Assembly: GCF_002982115.1 (NCBI RefSeq)
Contig: NZ_CP019980.1
Location: 1,806,001-1,870,000 of the forward strand
Origin: Lysinibacillus sphaericus
GTDB lineage: Bacteria > Bacillota > Bacilli > Bacillales_A > Planococcaceae
Direction of reading: 5' to 3'
DNA length: 64,000 nucleotides
The notes under the pieces were generated by a model. The model was not told where the DNA came from. It made no database searches and saw only the letters and a list, made by a program, of their open reading frames with translations. The position numbers and the translations under genes were made by a program. Position 1 is the stretch's first letter. Each line of letters opens with the position of its first letter. Of this stretch, positions 1 through 7,706 are shown one piece after another.

Positions 1-114
1 ACAAAACCTGCTACACTTGAAACTGGTCTTATCGTGCAAGTTCCATTCTTCGTGAACCAAGGTGACAAGTTAGTGATTAACACTACTGAAGCATCTTACG
101 TATCACGTGCATAA
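1..114 (+). CDS. efp: Elongation factor P, C-terminal end (partial)
   Basis: Only the last 37 codons are in the window; the gene runs in from the left edge and stops at TAA 112-114. The visible residues ([15 protein letters not shown], then GDKLVINT and a final YVSRA) match the C-terminal OB domain of EF-P, which helps ribosomes through polyproline stretches. In B. subtilis efp lies just upstream of the spoIIIA operon, and the genes that follow here agree with that. A rho-independent terminator follows at once. Confidence 0.93.
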   Translation, partial: TKPATLETGLIVQVPFFVNQGDKLVINTTEASYVSRA

Positions 115-126
115 GTAATATTTTGT

Positions 127-156
127 AAACCTACTCTTTCAAAAGGGTAGGTTTTT
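127..156 (+). terminator. Rho-independent terminator of efp
   Basis: Arms AAACCTAC (127-134) and GTAGGTTT (147-154), with additional CTTT/AAAG pairing inside, followed by a T-rich run. It starts 13 nt after the efp stop codon. Confidence 0.85.
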
Positions 157-260
157 ACTTTTTTTTAATACATATATCGAGTAAAGTACAAAAATATGTA
201 AAAATAGAAGGAGGTCGGAAAGAGAAATAAGGTTTACAATAAAAGTAAGGAGTGAATGCA

Positions 261-1262
261 ATGTTAAAAAAATTTGAAATGCACTATCCAATTATTCAAG
301 CACCGATGGCGGGGGTTACTACACCAAAATTTGTTGCTGCCTGTGCGGAAGTTGGGATACTAGGCTCAATTGGAGCGGGCTATTTAGATGGTGAGCAGAC
401 AAGGAATTTTATTCAGGAAGTAAAAAAGCTTACGCAAAAGCCATTTGCCGTAAATTTATTTGTGCAAGAAGAGCCACGCATTGATATAGATGTTCTCCAA
501 AAAGCACGTATGGCGCTACAGCCTTACTATGATGAGCTCGGATTATCACCAGTGCAAAGTGTGATGTCAAACGAAGTTTTTGAGGGGCAATTGCAAGCAG
601 TTCTGGATGAGCAAGTAGCTGTGTGCTCGTTTACATTTGGTATACCATCTCCAGAAGTTATTCAACGTTTAAAGGATAAAAATATTTATGTGATCGGGAC
701 AGCTACTACGCTAGAAGAAGCCATTCAAGTTGAGCAGTCAGGTATGGATGCGGTTGTTTTACAAGGTGGTGAGGCAGGAGGGCATCGTGGCTCATTTACG
801 AACCCCATGCAATTAATTGCCCGTGAAGATTTACTGCAACATGTAGTAGGCAACATAACAATCCCAATTATTGTTGCAGGGGGCATTGTTTCTCATGAAG
901 ATGTGCAGCGCGCACTAGCGGGTGGTGCACAGGCGGTACAAATAGGTACTGCATTATTAGTAGCTGATGAATGTGAAATATCACCATTGTATAAAAAGGC
1001 TATCTTGCAGTCGAAGCCACAACAGACGACGATTACGTATGCTTTTACTGGTAAAGCAGCGCGTGGCTTAACCAATCATTTTACAGAACATATGAAGGAT
1101 GCTATTGTAGCACCGTATCCATTGCAACATCATTTAACCTCCACTATTCGTAAGGAAAGTGCAGCACAAGGCAATCCACAATATTTATCGATGTGGATGG
1201 GGGAAAACAGTCACTTAGTGCAACCCGGTACAGTGAAAAGTATTATTGAAAAATTAGTATAG
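261..1262 (+). CDS. Nitronate monooxygenase / 2-nitropropane dioxygenase family
   Basis: A 333-residue FMN-dependent TIM-barrel enzyme of the NPD family, which oxidises alkyl nitronates such as propionate 3-nitronate; some family members are instead enoyl-ACP reductases of the FabK type. Seen here: the N-terminal QAPMAGVTTP, VNLFV near residue 66, and the phosphate-binding and catalytic GGEAGGHRG at 169-177, followed by GGI and AVQIGTALL. The start is taken as ATG 261 because AAGGAG (247-252) lies 8 nt before it; a GTG at 252 overlaps that ribosome binding site. The gene sits where spoIIIAA and spoIIIAB would be expected between efp and spoIIIAC. The exact substrate is unknown. Confidence 0.85.
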   Translation: MLKKFEMHYPIIQAPMAGVTTPKFVAACAEVGILGSIGAGYLDGEQTRNFIQEVKKLTQKPFAVNLFVQEEPRIDIDVLQKARMALQPYYDELGLSPVQSVMSNEVFEGQLQAVLDEQVAVCSFTFGIPSPEVIQRLKDKNIYVIGTATTLEEAIQVEQSGMDAVVLQGGEAGGHRGSFTNPMQLIAREDLLQHVVGNITIPIIVAGGIVSHEDVQRALAGGAQAVQIGTALLVADECEISPLYKKAILQSKPQQTTITYAFTGKAARGLTNHFTEHMKDAIVAPYPLQHHLTSTIRKESAAQGNPQYLSMWMGENSHLVQPGTVKSIIEKLV

Positions 1263-1321
1263 GTGCCAGTCACTCAAACAATTCTAAATTGTTTGAGTGA
1301 CTGGCACTGTTCTTTTTTTTT
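1263..1321 (+). terminator. Strong palindromic terminator made of a dispersed repeat
   Basis: Two perfect 21-bp arms (1263-1283 and 1287-1307) with a 3-nt loop, followed by a long T tract; it begins right after the stop codon of the monooxygenase. The right arm ends in TTGTTTGAGTGACTGGCAC, which recurs at 53062-53082 and 54449-54469, so this is a terminator formed by an inverted pair of a dispersed repeat. Confidence 0.85.
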
Positions 1322-1361
1322 GGAGTGCGACATATATTGCTGTACACGAGGGGGCGTATGA

Positions 1362-1571
1362 ATGGAATTACAAGACGTATTAAGAGTCGCTGGAGTGGGA
1401 CTAGTAGTAGCGCTTCTTCATGTTTTCTTTGATCAAACAGGGAAGAAAGAATTTTCATTTTTCTTATTTTTTATTGCCTACTTATATATGACAGCAGAAT
1501 TGCTCCGATTTTTACGTCTATTTTTCACTGAAATTTTAACATTCTTCCAGTGGTTAACCTCATCTGGGTAA
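1362..1571 (+). CDS. spoIIIAC: Stage III sporulation protein AC
   Basis: A 69-residue membrane protein with two hydrophobic segments (about 8-24 and 32-50). The N-terminal part, RVAGVGLVVALLHVFFDQTGKKE, carries the SpoIIIAC pattern AGVGxVVAxLHxxxDQxGKKE. SpoIIIAC is an inner forespore-membrane-spanning component of the SpoIIIA-SpoIIQ feeding channel made in the mother cell. ATG 1362 overlaps a preceding TGA and has GAGGGGG 8 nt upstream. It is the first spoIIIA gene present: no AA or AB lies between it and efp, so its promoter must be in the 40 nt after the terminator or transcription must read through it. Confidence 0.9.
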   Translation: MELQDVLRVAGVGLVVALLHVFFDQTGKKEFSFFLFFIAYLYMTAELLRFLRLFFTEILTFFQWLTSSG

Positions 1572-1575
1572 GTAA

Positions 1576-1953
1576 ATGGAAATTGTCATTGTTGCTGTTG
1601 TCATGCTGCTTTTATTGTTGCTTATAAAAGAAGTCATACAGCCACTCCACGCGCTAATTAGTGTAATGTTTTCTTTTTTGCTGTTCAGTTTTTTGTTTAC
1701 GACACTCCTATTGCCTTTCGTCAAACAAATTCTCGATATGCTTTCATTTTTGCCTTATGCAAAAGCCATTGTAATGAGTGCTAGTCTTTTTTATGTAGGG
1801 CAATGGGTGTCGATGTTATTAGTGGAGCATAGCTATAAAGTTTTAGGTAGTATCGTTTTCGATGCAGTTAAAATTGTTATTTTACTGTATTGGTTTAAAG
1901 AATTTGTGGTTGTTTTACAGGGGGTGTCATCTATTTTACAAAGGTTAAACTAA
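1576..1953 (+). CDS. spoIIIAD: Stage III sporulation protein AD
   Basis: A 125-residue, very hydrophobic protein with about four membrane segments (roughly 2-17, 24-50, 62-83 and 92-116), close to the usual SpoIIIAD length of about 130. It starts 4 nt after spoIIIAC and is followed 12 nt later by spoIIIAE, the canonical order AC-AD-AE. It is predicted to be part of the mother-cell side of the SpoIIIA-SpoIIQ channel. The assignment rests on size, hydrophobic pattern and order more than on a single motif. Confidence 0.87.
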   Translation: MEIVIVAVVMLLLLLLIKEVIQPLHALISVMFSFLLFSFLFTTLLLPFVKQILDMLSFLPYAKAIVMSASLFYVGQWVSMLLVEHSYKVLGSIVFDAVKIVILLYWFKEFVVVLQGVSSILQRLN

Positions 1954-1965
1954 GGGGCGAAGCCA

Positions 1966-2877
1966 GTGCAGGAGCAACTACTTTCGTTTTTCATCGATCC
2001 ATTTTTTCTCTTGCTCAAGATGACGCTCATATTGTGTGGCTATGTCATCATTACGTTAATTGTCAACATGCTTTTACCAGAATTTGAAAAAGGGACAAGA
2101 ATCCTTTTTTTTCTTATTGTGTTAGCCACGATTGGACCAGTAGTCGTTAACTCATTTCAACTTATTGATGAAATTGCACAAGGACTTTCTCATATATTCA
2201 CAGCCTTTTATCCAATTCTTACTTCTAGTTTTTTGCTATCCAGTAGTATTACTGCAATTGCTTCTTGGCAGCCTTTTTTGCTTTTTTTTGTACAAGTCTT
2301 AACGATCATTAGTAGTAAATGGCTTATCCCAGGTGTACTCTTTGCCATTGTCTTTGATGTATGCAGTGTCATTGTCAAAGAAATATCTTTTACGAGAATT
2401 GCAGAATTAATTCGTTTTACTATTATGAGTATTGTTTCTGCGTCTGTTATTTGCTACATCATTTTAATGTCGGCAAGTGGTGTTGCTGCATTTAGTGTCA
2501 ATAAGGCTGTTGCAGAGCCAGTGAAAAAGTTAATAGAAGAAAATATTCCAGTAGTCGGTTCTTTTATCGTAGATAGTTTTTCAATGTTTCAGCATATGAC
2601 CCAATTTTCTACTTCAATTAGTAGTATAAGTGCTTTTATTGCCGTGATAACTGTATCGTTTATTCCGACAGTCCAGCTTGTGGTTAGTGCGTATTCATTA
2701 AAACTATTAGCCGCTATTTTAGAACCGATTGCTTTTGATGATATATGTAAATTACTTGATCATGTTAGTAAATCTCTCTTTACATTATGTGCAGTATCAT
2801 TTCTAATTGCTTTTTCATTTATGTTTTCTTGTTTTTTCCTTATTGTTTTCGTGCAAGTGCTGGCAGGGGGGAGATAG
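1966..2877 (+). CDS. spoIIIAE: Stage III sporulation protein AE, N-terminally short form
   Basis: A 303-residue polytopic membrane protein with about seven hydrophobic segments. The core resembles SpoIIIAE: a FTAFYPIL segment, SVNKAVAEPVKKLIEENIPVVGSFIVDSF near residues 180-205, LKLLAAILEPI, and a DDICKLLDHVSKSL segment near the end. B. subtilis SpoIIIAE (about 399 residues) begins with a signal peptide and an external domain before the membrane core; here the protein starts directly at the core with GTG 1966, about 95 residues shorter. The upstream gene ends only 12 nt away, so a longer N-terminus cannot be hidden. Confidence 0.85.
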   Translation: MQEQLLSFFIDPFFLLLKMTLILCGYVIITLIVNMLLPEFEKGTRILFFLIVLATIGPVVVNSFQLIDEIAQGLSHIFTAFYPILTSSFLLSSSITAIASWQPFLLFFVQVLTIISSKWLIPGVLFAIVFDVCSVIVKEISFTRIAELIRFTIMSIVSASVICYIILMSASGVAAFSVNKAVAEPVKKLIEENIPVVGSFIVDSFSMFQHMTQFSTSISSISAFIAVITVSFIPTVQLVVSAYSLKLLAAILEPIAFDDICKLLDHVSKSLFTLCAVSFLIAFSFMFSCFFLIVFVQVLAGGR

Positions 2878-2878
2878 A

Positions 2879-3022
2879 TTGATTCTTTTATTGGCATTGC
2901 TCTTTATTTGTCAATTTTTCGTATTTCTGACGGATGATAAACAAATAATTTCACTAACAAAACTTGTCATTACGTTAGTATTTTTGCAATTGCTATTAAA
3001 GATTCCATTTATCAATTCATAG
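2879..3022 (+). CDS. spoIIIAF: SpoIIIAF-like mini-protein (two membrane segments only)
   Basis: A 47-residue protein in the spoIIIAF position, starting at TTG 2879 one nucleotide after the spoIIIAE stop, with GGGGGGAG just upstream. It consists of two hydrophobic segments around a short LTDDKQIISLTKLVITLV loop, which matches the membrane-anchored N-terminal part of SpoIIIAF. The soluble domain of about 150 residues found in B. subtilis SpoIIIAF (206 residues) is absent: TAG at 3020-3022 is followed by a new ribosome binding site. It could be a minimal AF or a decayed one; the name is given by position and topology. Confidence 0.65.
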   Translation: MILLLALLFICQFFVFLTDDKQIISLTKLVITLVFLQLLLKIPFINS

Positions 3023-3084
3023 GAGGAAACAAGCGTACATACACTTGAAAAAGAGAAGATGAAAGGAGGCAATGTACAAGTGAT

Positions 3085-3504
3085 GTGGAAAAGGCACGAA
3101 AAAAAACAACGTCATTTATCGTCTTAATGTTGATTGCTGCCTCCGTGGGAATTTTCATCGTGTTTCCTATGTATCAAACGAATTCATCAAATGAGCGAGT
3201 AACACCGAATACGAATGAAGAAAAACTTGAGCAAACGCTTAAGGCAATGCATGGTGTTGGGGAGGTTAAAGTATATTTTTATTATGGAGAGATGACAGAT
3301 GCCAAGGATGAAAATAAACTATTTAGCCAGTATTTTCGAGGGACTGACCAAGGTACGAAAGATGTAACAGGAATGCTAATTGTTTCAGAAGGAGCATCAG
3401 ATATATTTGTAAAAAATGAAATTCGTGCGGTCGTTAGTCAAGTGATGCAATTACCTATTCATCGAATTATTATTGTTCCAATGGAAAATAAGGAGGAAAA
3501 GTAA
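3085..3504 (+). CDS. spoIIIAG: Stage III sporulation protein AG, short form
   Basis: A 139-residue bitopic protein: membrane segment about 10-29, then an extracytoplasmic ring-building domain. The typical SpoIIIAG signatures are KAMHGVGEVKVYFYYGE near residues 52-68 and VTGMLIVSEGASD with VSQVMQLPIHRIIIVPM at the end. The B. subtilis protein is about 229 residues; the difference lies in the shortened cytoplasmic N-terminus and the linker between the two halves of the domain. GTG 3085 is the only start in frame after TGA 3046; AAAGGAGG lies 14 nt upstream, a long spacing. It abuts spoIIIAH. Confidence 0.87.
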   Translation: MEKARKKTTSFIVLMLIAASVGIFIVFPMYQTNSSNERVTPNTNEEKLEQTLKAMHGVGEVKVYFYYGEMTDAKDENKLFSQYFRGTDQGTKDVTGMLIVSEGASDIFVKNEIRAVVSQVMQLPIHRIIIVPMENKEEK

Positions 3505-4065
3505 ATGCGCGTACGTAGAAGAACAGTTTGGTTTATGACATTATTAAGTCTTGTAGCAGTTATTTCAGTTTATTATTTGGTGGATCCTGCAAAACAGTTT
3601 AATGGCTTAACGATTTTTACAGATGATACATTACAACAAACAGCAATTACAGGTGTTACAGATCAGGAAGCTACTAATAAGCAAGATGCAACCCAAGAAG
3701 TATTGTCTCCAAGTCATTTATTTGAAGAAATGCGTATGCAAGTAAATGATGAAAGAAGCCAATTACGTGAACAATTAACGCAAAAAATTGCGTCTGAAGA
3801 ATATACAGCTGAAGAAAAAAATGAGGCTTTCAATGAAATCGATGGCTTGATTAAACAGGAATCGGCTGAAGCAATGCTTGAAATGTTGATTAAGTCTTTA
3901 GGCTATAATGATGCGTTTGTTAGAGCGGAAGGTGAAAAAGTTTCCGTAACGGTTATGGCAGAAGAATTATCAAAATCACAAGCAAATGAAATTATTTATT
4001 TAGTAAAAACAGAGTGGGAAGGCGCAAATGACGTTCAAGTTAAATTCAGTGCAAATAACTATTAA
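3505..4065 (+). CDS. spoIIIAH: Stage III sporulation protein AH
   Basis: A 186-residue protein with one membrane segment (about 9-26) and an extracytoplasmic domain. The C-terminal LLEMLIKSLGYNDAFVRAEGEKVSVTV region fits the YscJ/FliF-like domain with which SpoIIIAH binds SpoIIQ across the intermembrane space. The middle (about 73-115) is helical and charged. It starts at the codon after the spoIIIAG stop with GGAGG in the end of that gene. It is somewhat shorter than the 218-residue B. subtilis protein. Last gene of the operon; a terminator follows. Confidence 0.88.
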   Translation: MRVRRRTVWFMTLLSLVAVISVYYLVDPAKQFNGLTIFTDDTLQQTAITGVTDQEATNKQDATQEVLSPSHLFEEMRMQVNDERSQLREQLTQKIASEEYTAEEKNEAFNEIDGLIKQESAEAMLEMLIKSLGYNDAFVRAEGEKVSVTVMAEELSKSQANEIIYLVKTEWEGANDVQVKFSANNY

Positions 4066-4128
4066 ATAATAAAGAAAAAAAGGAATATTCTGTTTATTAA
4101 TTAATCATTGTTATATATCAGCATAATG

Positions 4129-4165
4129 AAAAGGCTTTCGTTTAGTAAAAGAAAGCCTTTTATTT
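4129..4165 (+). terminator. Terminator of the spoIIIA operon
   Basis: Perfect arms AAAAGGCTTTC (4129-4139) and GAAAGCCTTTT (4151-4161), followed by a short T-rich tail. It separates sporulation genes from accB. Confidence 0.85.
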
Positions 4166-4265
4166 TGTTTATATTTACTTAATTTTCATTTTAGTGTTTC
4201 AAATTGTTTGAAAAAAATATAGAATAGTGATTGTAGTAGATTTTATTTCATAAGGAGAGTTAGAA

Positions 4266-4763
4266 ATGTTCAAAATTCAAGAAATTCGTGAAATTATCAA
4301 ATTAGTAGATTCTTCTTCAATCGACGAGTTCGTTTATGAAGTAGATGGCGCAAAGGTTAAATTAAAAAAGAATGGTGTTGTCGTAACTGAAACAGTAGCA
4401 CCTAAAAAACAAGAAACAGCCCCTGTTGTACAACAAACTGCACCAGTAGCACCAGCAGCTCCAGCGAAAGCTGAAGAAGCACCAGCAGCTCCAGTAGCAG
4501 CACCTGCAAGCAACGACCCATCGTTACATAAAATTGTATCACCAATGGTTGGTACGTTCTATGCAGCTCCAAACCCAGATTCACCAGCATACGTAAAAGT
4601 TGGCGACAAAGTAGGCGATGAAACAATCGTTTGTATCGTAGAAGCGATGAAGCTTTTCAACGAAATCGAAGCTGAAGTTAAAGGTGAAATCGTTGAAGTA
4701 CTTGCCAAAGATGGCGATTTAGTAGAATACGGTCAACCATTATTCCTTGTAAAAGCTGAGTAA
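4266..4763 (+). CDS. accB: Acetyl-CoA carboxylase biotin carboxyl carrier protein
   Basis: A 165-residue carrier that moves carboxybiotin between AccC and the carboxyltransferase in the first step of fatty acid synthesis. A short N-terminal helical part is followed by an Ala/Pro/Glu-rich linker (about 42-84) and a biotinyl domain. Biotin attaches to Lys129 in [11 protein letters not shown]; the Leu after Lys is the usual B. subtilis form. ATG 4266 has AAGGAG at -10. accC follows with 12 nt between, so the two are co-expressed. Confidence 0.96.
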   Translation: MFKIQEIREIIKLVDSSSIDEFVYEVDGAKVKLKKNGVVVTETVAPKKQETAPVVQQTAPVAPAAPAKAEEAPAAPVAAPASNDPSLHKIVSPMVGTFYAAPNPDSPAYVKVGDKVGDETIVCIVEAMKLFNEIEAEVKGEIVEVLAKDGDLVEYGQPLFLVKAE

Positions 4764-4775
4764 GGAGTGCAAACC

Positions 4776-6137
4776 ATGAAAAAAGTTTTAATCGCAAACC
4801 GCGGCGAAATCGCTGTTCGTATTATTCGTGCCTGTAAAGAATTAGGCATCAAATCGGTTGCTGTATATTCTGAAGCTGACGCAGATGCATTACATGTGAA
4901 GTTAGCAGACGAAGCATATTGCATCGGTCCAAAGCTATCTAAAGATTCTTATCTAAGCTTCCCAGCATTGTTAAGCGTTGCAGAAAAAACAGGAGCAGAC
5001 GGTATCCACCCAGGTTACGGTTTCGTTTCTGAAAATGCTGATTTCGCTGAAGCATGTGAAAATGCGGGCATTAAATTCATTGGTCCTTCATCTGATTCCA
5101 TCAAAATTATGGGGATTAAAGACGTTGCTCGTACAACAATGGAAGCAGCGGGCGTTCCACTTGTACCAGGTACTGGTATTGTTCCAGATATCGAAACAGG
5201 TAAAGAATGGGCTGCGAAAATTGGTTACCCAGTTATCATTAAAGCAACTGCTGGTGGTGGCGGTAAAGGTATCCGTGTAGCACGTACAGAAGAAGACCTT
5301 GTAAAAGGTATTGATATTACGCAAAAAGAGGCTGCTGCAGCATTCGGTAACCCTGGCGTATATTTAGAAAAATTCATTGAATACTTCCGTCACTGTGAAA
5401 TTCAAGTGTTAGCTGATGGGTACGGTAATGTCGTACATTTAGGCGAACGTGACTGTACTGTTCAACGTCGTATGCAGAAATTAGTAGAGGAAGCTCCATC
5501 TCCTGCTCTATCTTCTGAACGCCGTGCAGAAATGGGTGCAGCAGCGGTGAAAGCAGCTCAAGCATGTAACTATGAAGGTGCTGGTACAATCGAGTTCATC
5601 TATGACTATCAAGAGGACAAGTTCTACTTCATGGAAATGAATACACGTATCCAAGTAGAACACCCTGTAACAGAAATGATTTCTGGTGTCGATCTTGTTC
5701 AACAACAATTAAAAATTGCATCAGGTGAGAAACTTCCATTCACACAAGATGATATTAAATTAAATGGTTGGGCAATTGAATGCCGCATTAACGCAGAGAA
5801 TGCATACAAAAACTTTATGCCATCAGCCGGTACTGTAGATACTTATGTAACACCAGGTGGCTATGGTGTACGTATTGACTCTGCTGTCTATGCAGGTTAC
5901 ACAATTCCTCCATATTACGATTCAATGGTAGCAAAACTGATTGTTCATGCGGATACGCGTGAAGAAGCAATTGCGAAAATGAATCGTGCGCTAGGTGAAT
6001 TTGAAGTAGCTGGTCCTGGTATCAATACGACAATCCCATTCCACCAAGCATTAATGAACAACGACGTCTTCAAATCTGCGAAATTCAACACGAAATTCTT
6101 GGAAGAAAATGACGTATTAGGAACAAGTAAGAAATAA
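4776..6137 (+). CDS. accC: Acetyl-CoA carboxylase biotin carboxylase subunit
   Basis: A 453-residue ATP-grasp enzyme that carboxylates the biotin of AccB with bicarbonate and ATP. It has all three parts: the N-terminal [22 protein letters not shown], the glycine-rich ATP loop [13 protein letters not shown], and the catalytic [19 protein letters not shown] 4776 is chosen over GTG 4767 because AAGGAG (4762-4767) overlaps that GTG and gives the ATG good spacing. No dedicated carboxylase subunit accompanies the acyl-CoA carboxylase beta gene near 46 kb, so AccC may also serve it (inference). Confidence 0.96.
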   Translation: MKKVLIANRGEIAVRIIRACKELGIKSVAVYSEADADALHVKLADEAYCIGPKLSKDSYLSFPALLSVAEKTGADGIHPGYGFVSENADFAEACENAGIKFIGPSSDSIKIMGIKDVARTTMEAAGVPLVPGTGIVPDIETGKEWAAKIGYPVIIKATAGGGGKGIRVARTEEDLVKGIDITQKEAAAAFGNPGVYLEKFIEYFRHCEIQVLADGYGNVVHLGERDCTVQRRMQKLVEEAPSPALSSERRAEMGAAAVKAAQACNYEGAGTIEFIYDYQEDKFYFMEMNTRIQVEHPVTEMISGVDLVQQQLKIASGEKLPFTQDDIKLNGWAIECRINAENAYKNFMPSAGTVDTYVTPGGYGVRIDSAVYAGYTIPPYYDSMVAKLIVHADTREEAIAKMNRALGEFEVAGPGINTTIPFHQALMNNDVFKSAKFNTKFLEENDVLGTSKK

Positions 6138-6175
6138 TTAACAAACGATGAAATAGAATCGAATATCTATTTCTT

Positions 6176-6212
6176 AAACCTTCTGGCTTTTAGTAGTCAG
6201 AAGGTTTTTTAT
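6176..6212 (+). terminator. Terminator of accBC
   Basis: Arms AAACCTTCTG (6176-6185) and CAGAAGGTTT (6199-6208) followed by a T run. Confidence 0.85.
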
Positions 6213-6277
6213 TTAGTAGATGTCTATTTTTTGTTTTATGTTAACATTGTAAATAAATTGAAAAGAGAGGAGAAGAT

Positions 6278-7051
6278 ATGGTTATGTATAATTTTGAAGA
6301 ATACGATGACCCGATTTTATATGACATAGAAAATGAGAGCTATTTGGCAGAATTGCCCTTTTTGTTAAAGTGGGCGTCAACTACACAAGGAACAATCATT
6401 GACTTAGCTTGTGGAACGGGGAGACTGACGATTCCACTTTCTAAAAATGGTTATCAAATGATAGGAGTAGACATCCATAAAGGTATGTTAAATGAAGCAA
6501 AGAAAAAATCAGCGGATTTTGATTTGCCGATTAAATGGGTGGAACAAGATTGTACAAAATTGCAATTACCAACGAAAAGTCATTTCATTTATTCAGTTGG
6601 GAATTCATTTCAACATTTTTTGACGAACAATGCGCAAGATAGTTTACTTTCTTCAGTGAATAAACATTTGGAAATGGGAGGCATCTTCATTTTTGGTACG
6701 AGGTTTCCTAGCGCAGAGGAATTACTTCAACCAAGTACGGAAGAATATTGGAGAACGTATACTGATCGCGATTCGCTTCATATTGTTGATGTCTATACAA
6801 TTAGTCATTATGATGCTTTAAGTCAAATCCAACACTATACAACAATTAGAAAGTATAAAAATAGTGAAGGTCAAATGGTGGATGAAAAGAGCACAAAGAT
6901 AAGCTTAAGATATGTATATCCAAAAGAAATGGAACGGATTTTATTGTACAACGGTTTTGAAATTGTAGATGTATTTCAGGACTGGAAAGAAACCGTTGCT
7001 ACGAATGACAGTTACGAGTTAATCTATGTTTGTAAAAAAATAAGCAACTGA
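6278..7051 (+). CDS. Class I SAM-dependent methyltransferase
   Basis: A 257-residue protein with a Rossmann-type methyltransferase fold. Motif I is IDLACGTGRLTIPL (about 41-54), then an acidic residue after strand 2 (IGVDIHKGML), and a motif IV-like region near FIYSVGNSFQHFL. The C-terminal half carries the beta-rich insertion common in ubiE/YqeM-like small-molecule methyltransferases. ATG 6278 has AGAGGAG close upstream. It interrupts the accC-yqhY neighbourhood seen in B. subtilis. The substrate cannot be predicted. Confidence 0.8.
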   Translation: MVMYNFEEYDDPILYDIENESYLAELPFLLKWASTTQGTIIDLACGTGRLTIPLSKNGYQMIGVDIHKGMLNEAKKKSADFDLPIKWVEQDCTKLQLPTKSHFIYSVGNSFQHFLTNNAQDSLLSSVNKHLEMGGIFIFGTRFPSAEELLQPSTEEYWRTYTDRDSLHIVDVYTISHYDALSQIQHYTTIRKYKNSEGQMVDEKSTKISLRYVYPKEMERILLYNGFEIVDVFQDWKETVATNDSYELIYVCKKISN

Positions 7052-7108
7052 AAAGTTTGAAGGTTTTTTATAGATACGCTATTGACAGAACGGAAGAACT
7101 ATCAAAAA

Positions 7109-7144
7109 GAACTTGCGTATAAGGATATCCAATAACGCAAGTTC
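7109..7144. terminator. Hairpin between convergent genes
   Basis: Perfect 10-bp arms GAACTTGCGT (7109-7118) and ACGCAAGTTC (7135-7144) lie between the methyltransferase and the convergent small membrane protein gene. It has no clear T tract on the plus strand, so it is a possible bidirectional transcription barrier. Confidence 0.45.
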
Positions 7145-7166
7145 ATCATTACAAGCGTAAAAAATT

Positions 7167-7376
7167 TTATAGATTACTAACTAAGAAAAAATTCAACAAC
7201 CCACCTACAATTGAAACAACAATAATACTCCATGCATATTTCTTACGTTGTTTGACGCCTACTATGCCCATAATAACCCCTAATAATGGTGATAATAATA
7301 AACCGATGATATAAGCAAAAATATTGTAGGTTTTATAACCATAAAGTTCGTTTTTCTCAATTGTTTCATTATCCAT
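7167..7376 (-). CDS. Small two-pass membrane protein, unknown function
   Basis: A 69-residue protein with a hydrophilic N-terminus (MDNETIEKNELYGYK) and two hydrophobic segments, the second reaching nearly to the C-terminus, joined by a basic KQRKKYAW loop. ATG 7376 is preferred to an ATG eight codons upstream because GGGGG lies 7 nt before it on the minus strand. The pattern resembles small DUF4190-like membrane proteins, but no family is certain. It sits alone between convergent and divergent neighbours. Confidence 0.6.
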   Translation of the reverse strand: MDNETIEKNELYGYKTYNIFAYIIGLLLSPLLGVIMGIVGVKQRKKYAWSIIVVSIVGGLLNFFLVSNL

Positions 7377-7706
7377 CTTCAATCCCCCACCATAAAACAT
7401 CTGGAATATTTTTCAATCATAAAGCAATTGTAGCACGAAGGCAGTGTAAGGTGTAGATAGAATCGTTAAGATATCGATAGGATAAAACTTGTGTTATTAG
7501 CAGTCAACAATAAAAAGCCCATTGAAAGCAAAATAGAAGCCGGTGATTAACTTTCAATGTCTAATCAACAAGGAAGAAAATTCTAGGATTACTTGTATGT
7601 AAAAAAAATGAAAACGTCTTTTCTAAGCCAAACCTTCCTTTTTATAGTATAATAAGCATAACAACAGCATTTGCTTGCGATGTGTAAGGGAAAGGATGAT
7701 ATTTGT
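7377..7706. other. Intergenic region, divergent promoters
   Basis: 330 bp between divergently read genes. It contains an inverted repeat CATTGAAAG (7520-7528) / CTTTCAATG (7551-7559), a 14-mer TGAAAACGTCTTTT at 7609-7622 that recurs inverted at 22428-22441, and a likely yqhY promoter with -10 TATAAT at 7647-7652. No small gene is evident. Confidence 0.5.

Noticed and set aside
2807-2878. A longer SpoIIIAF frame beginning inside spoIIIAE
   Set aside because: These residues are the other-frame shadow of the spoIIIAE end; the ribosome binding site GGGGGGAG points to TTG 2879.
4402-4626. Minus-strand open frame over accB
   Set aside because: It is the complement of the Ala/Pro-rich linker of accB; low-complexity coding sequence leaves the opposite strand free of stops.
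7520-7559. Terminator at the CATTGAAAG/CTTTCAATG inverted repeat
   Set aside because: There is no T tract on the plus strand, and no minus-strand gene upstream would need it; its role is unclear.
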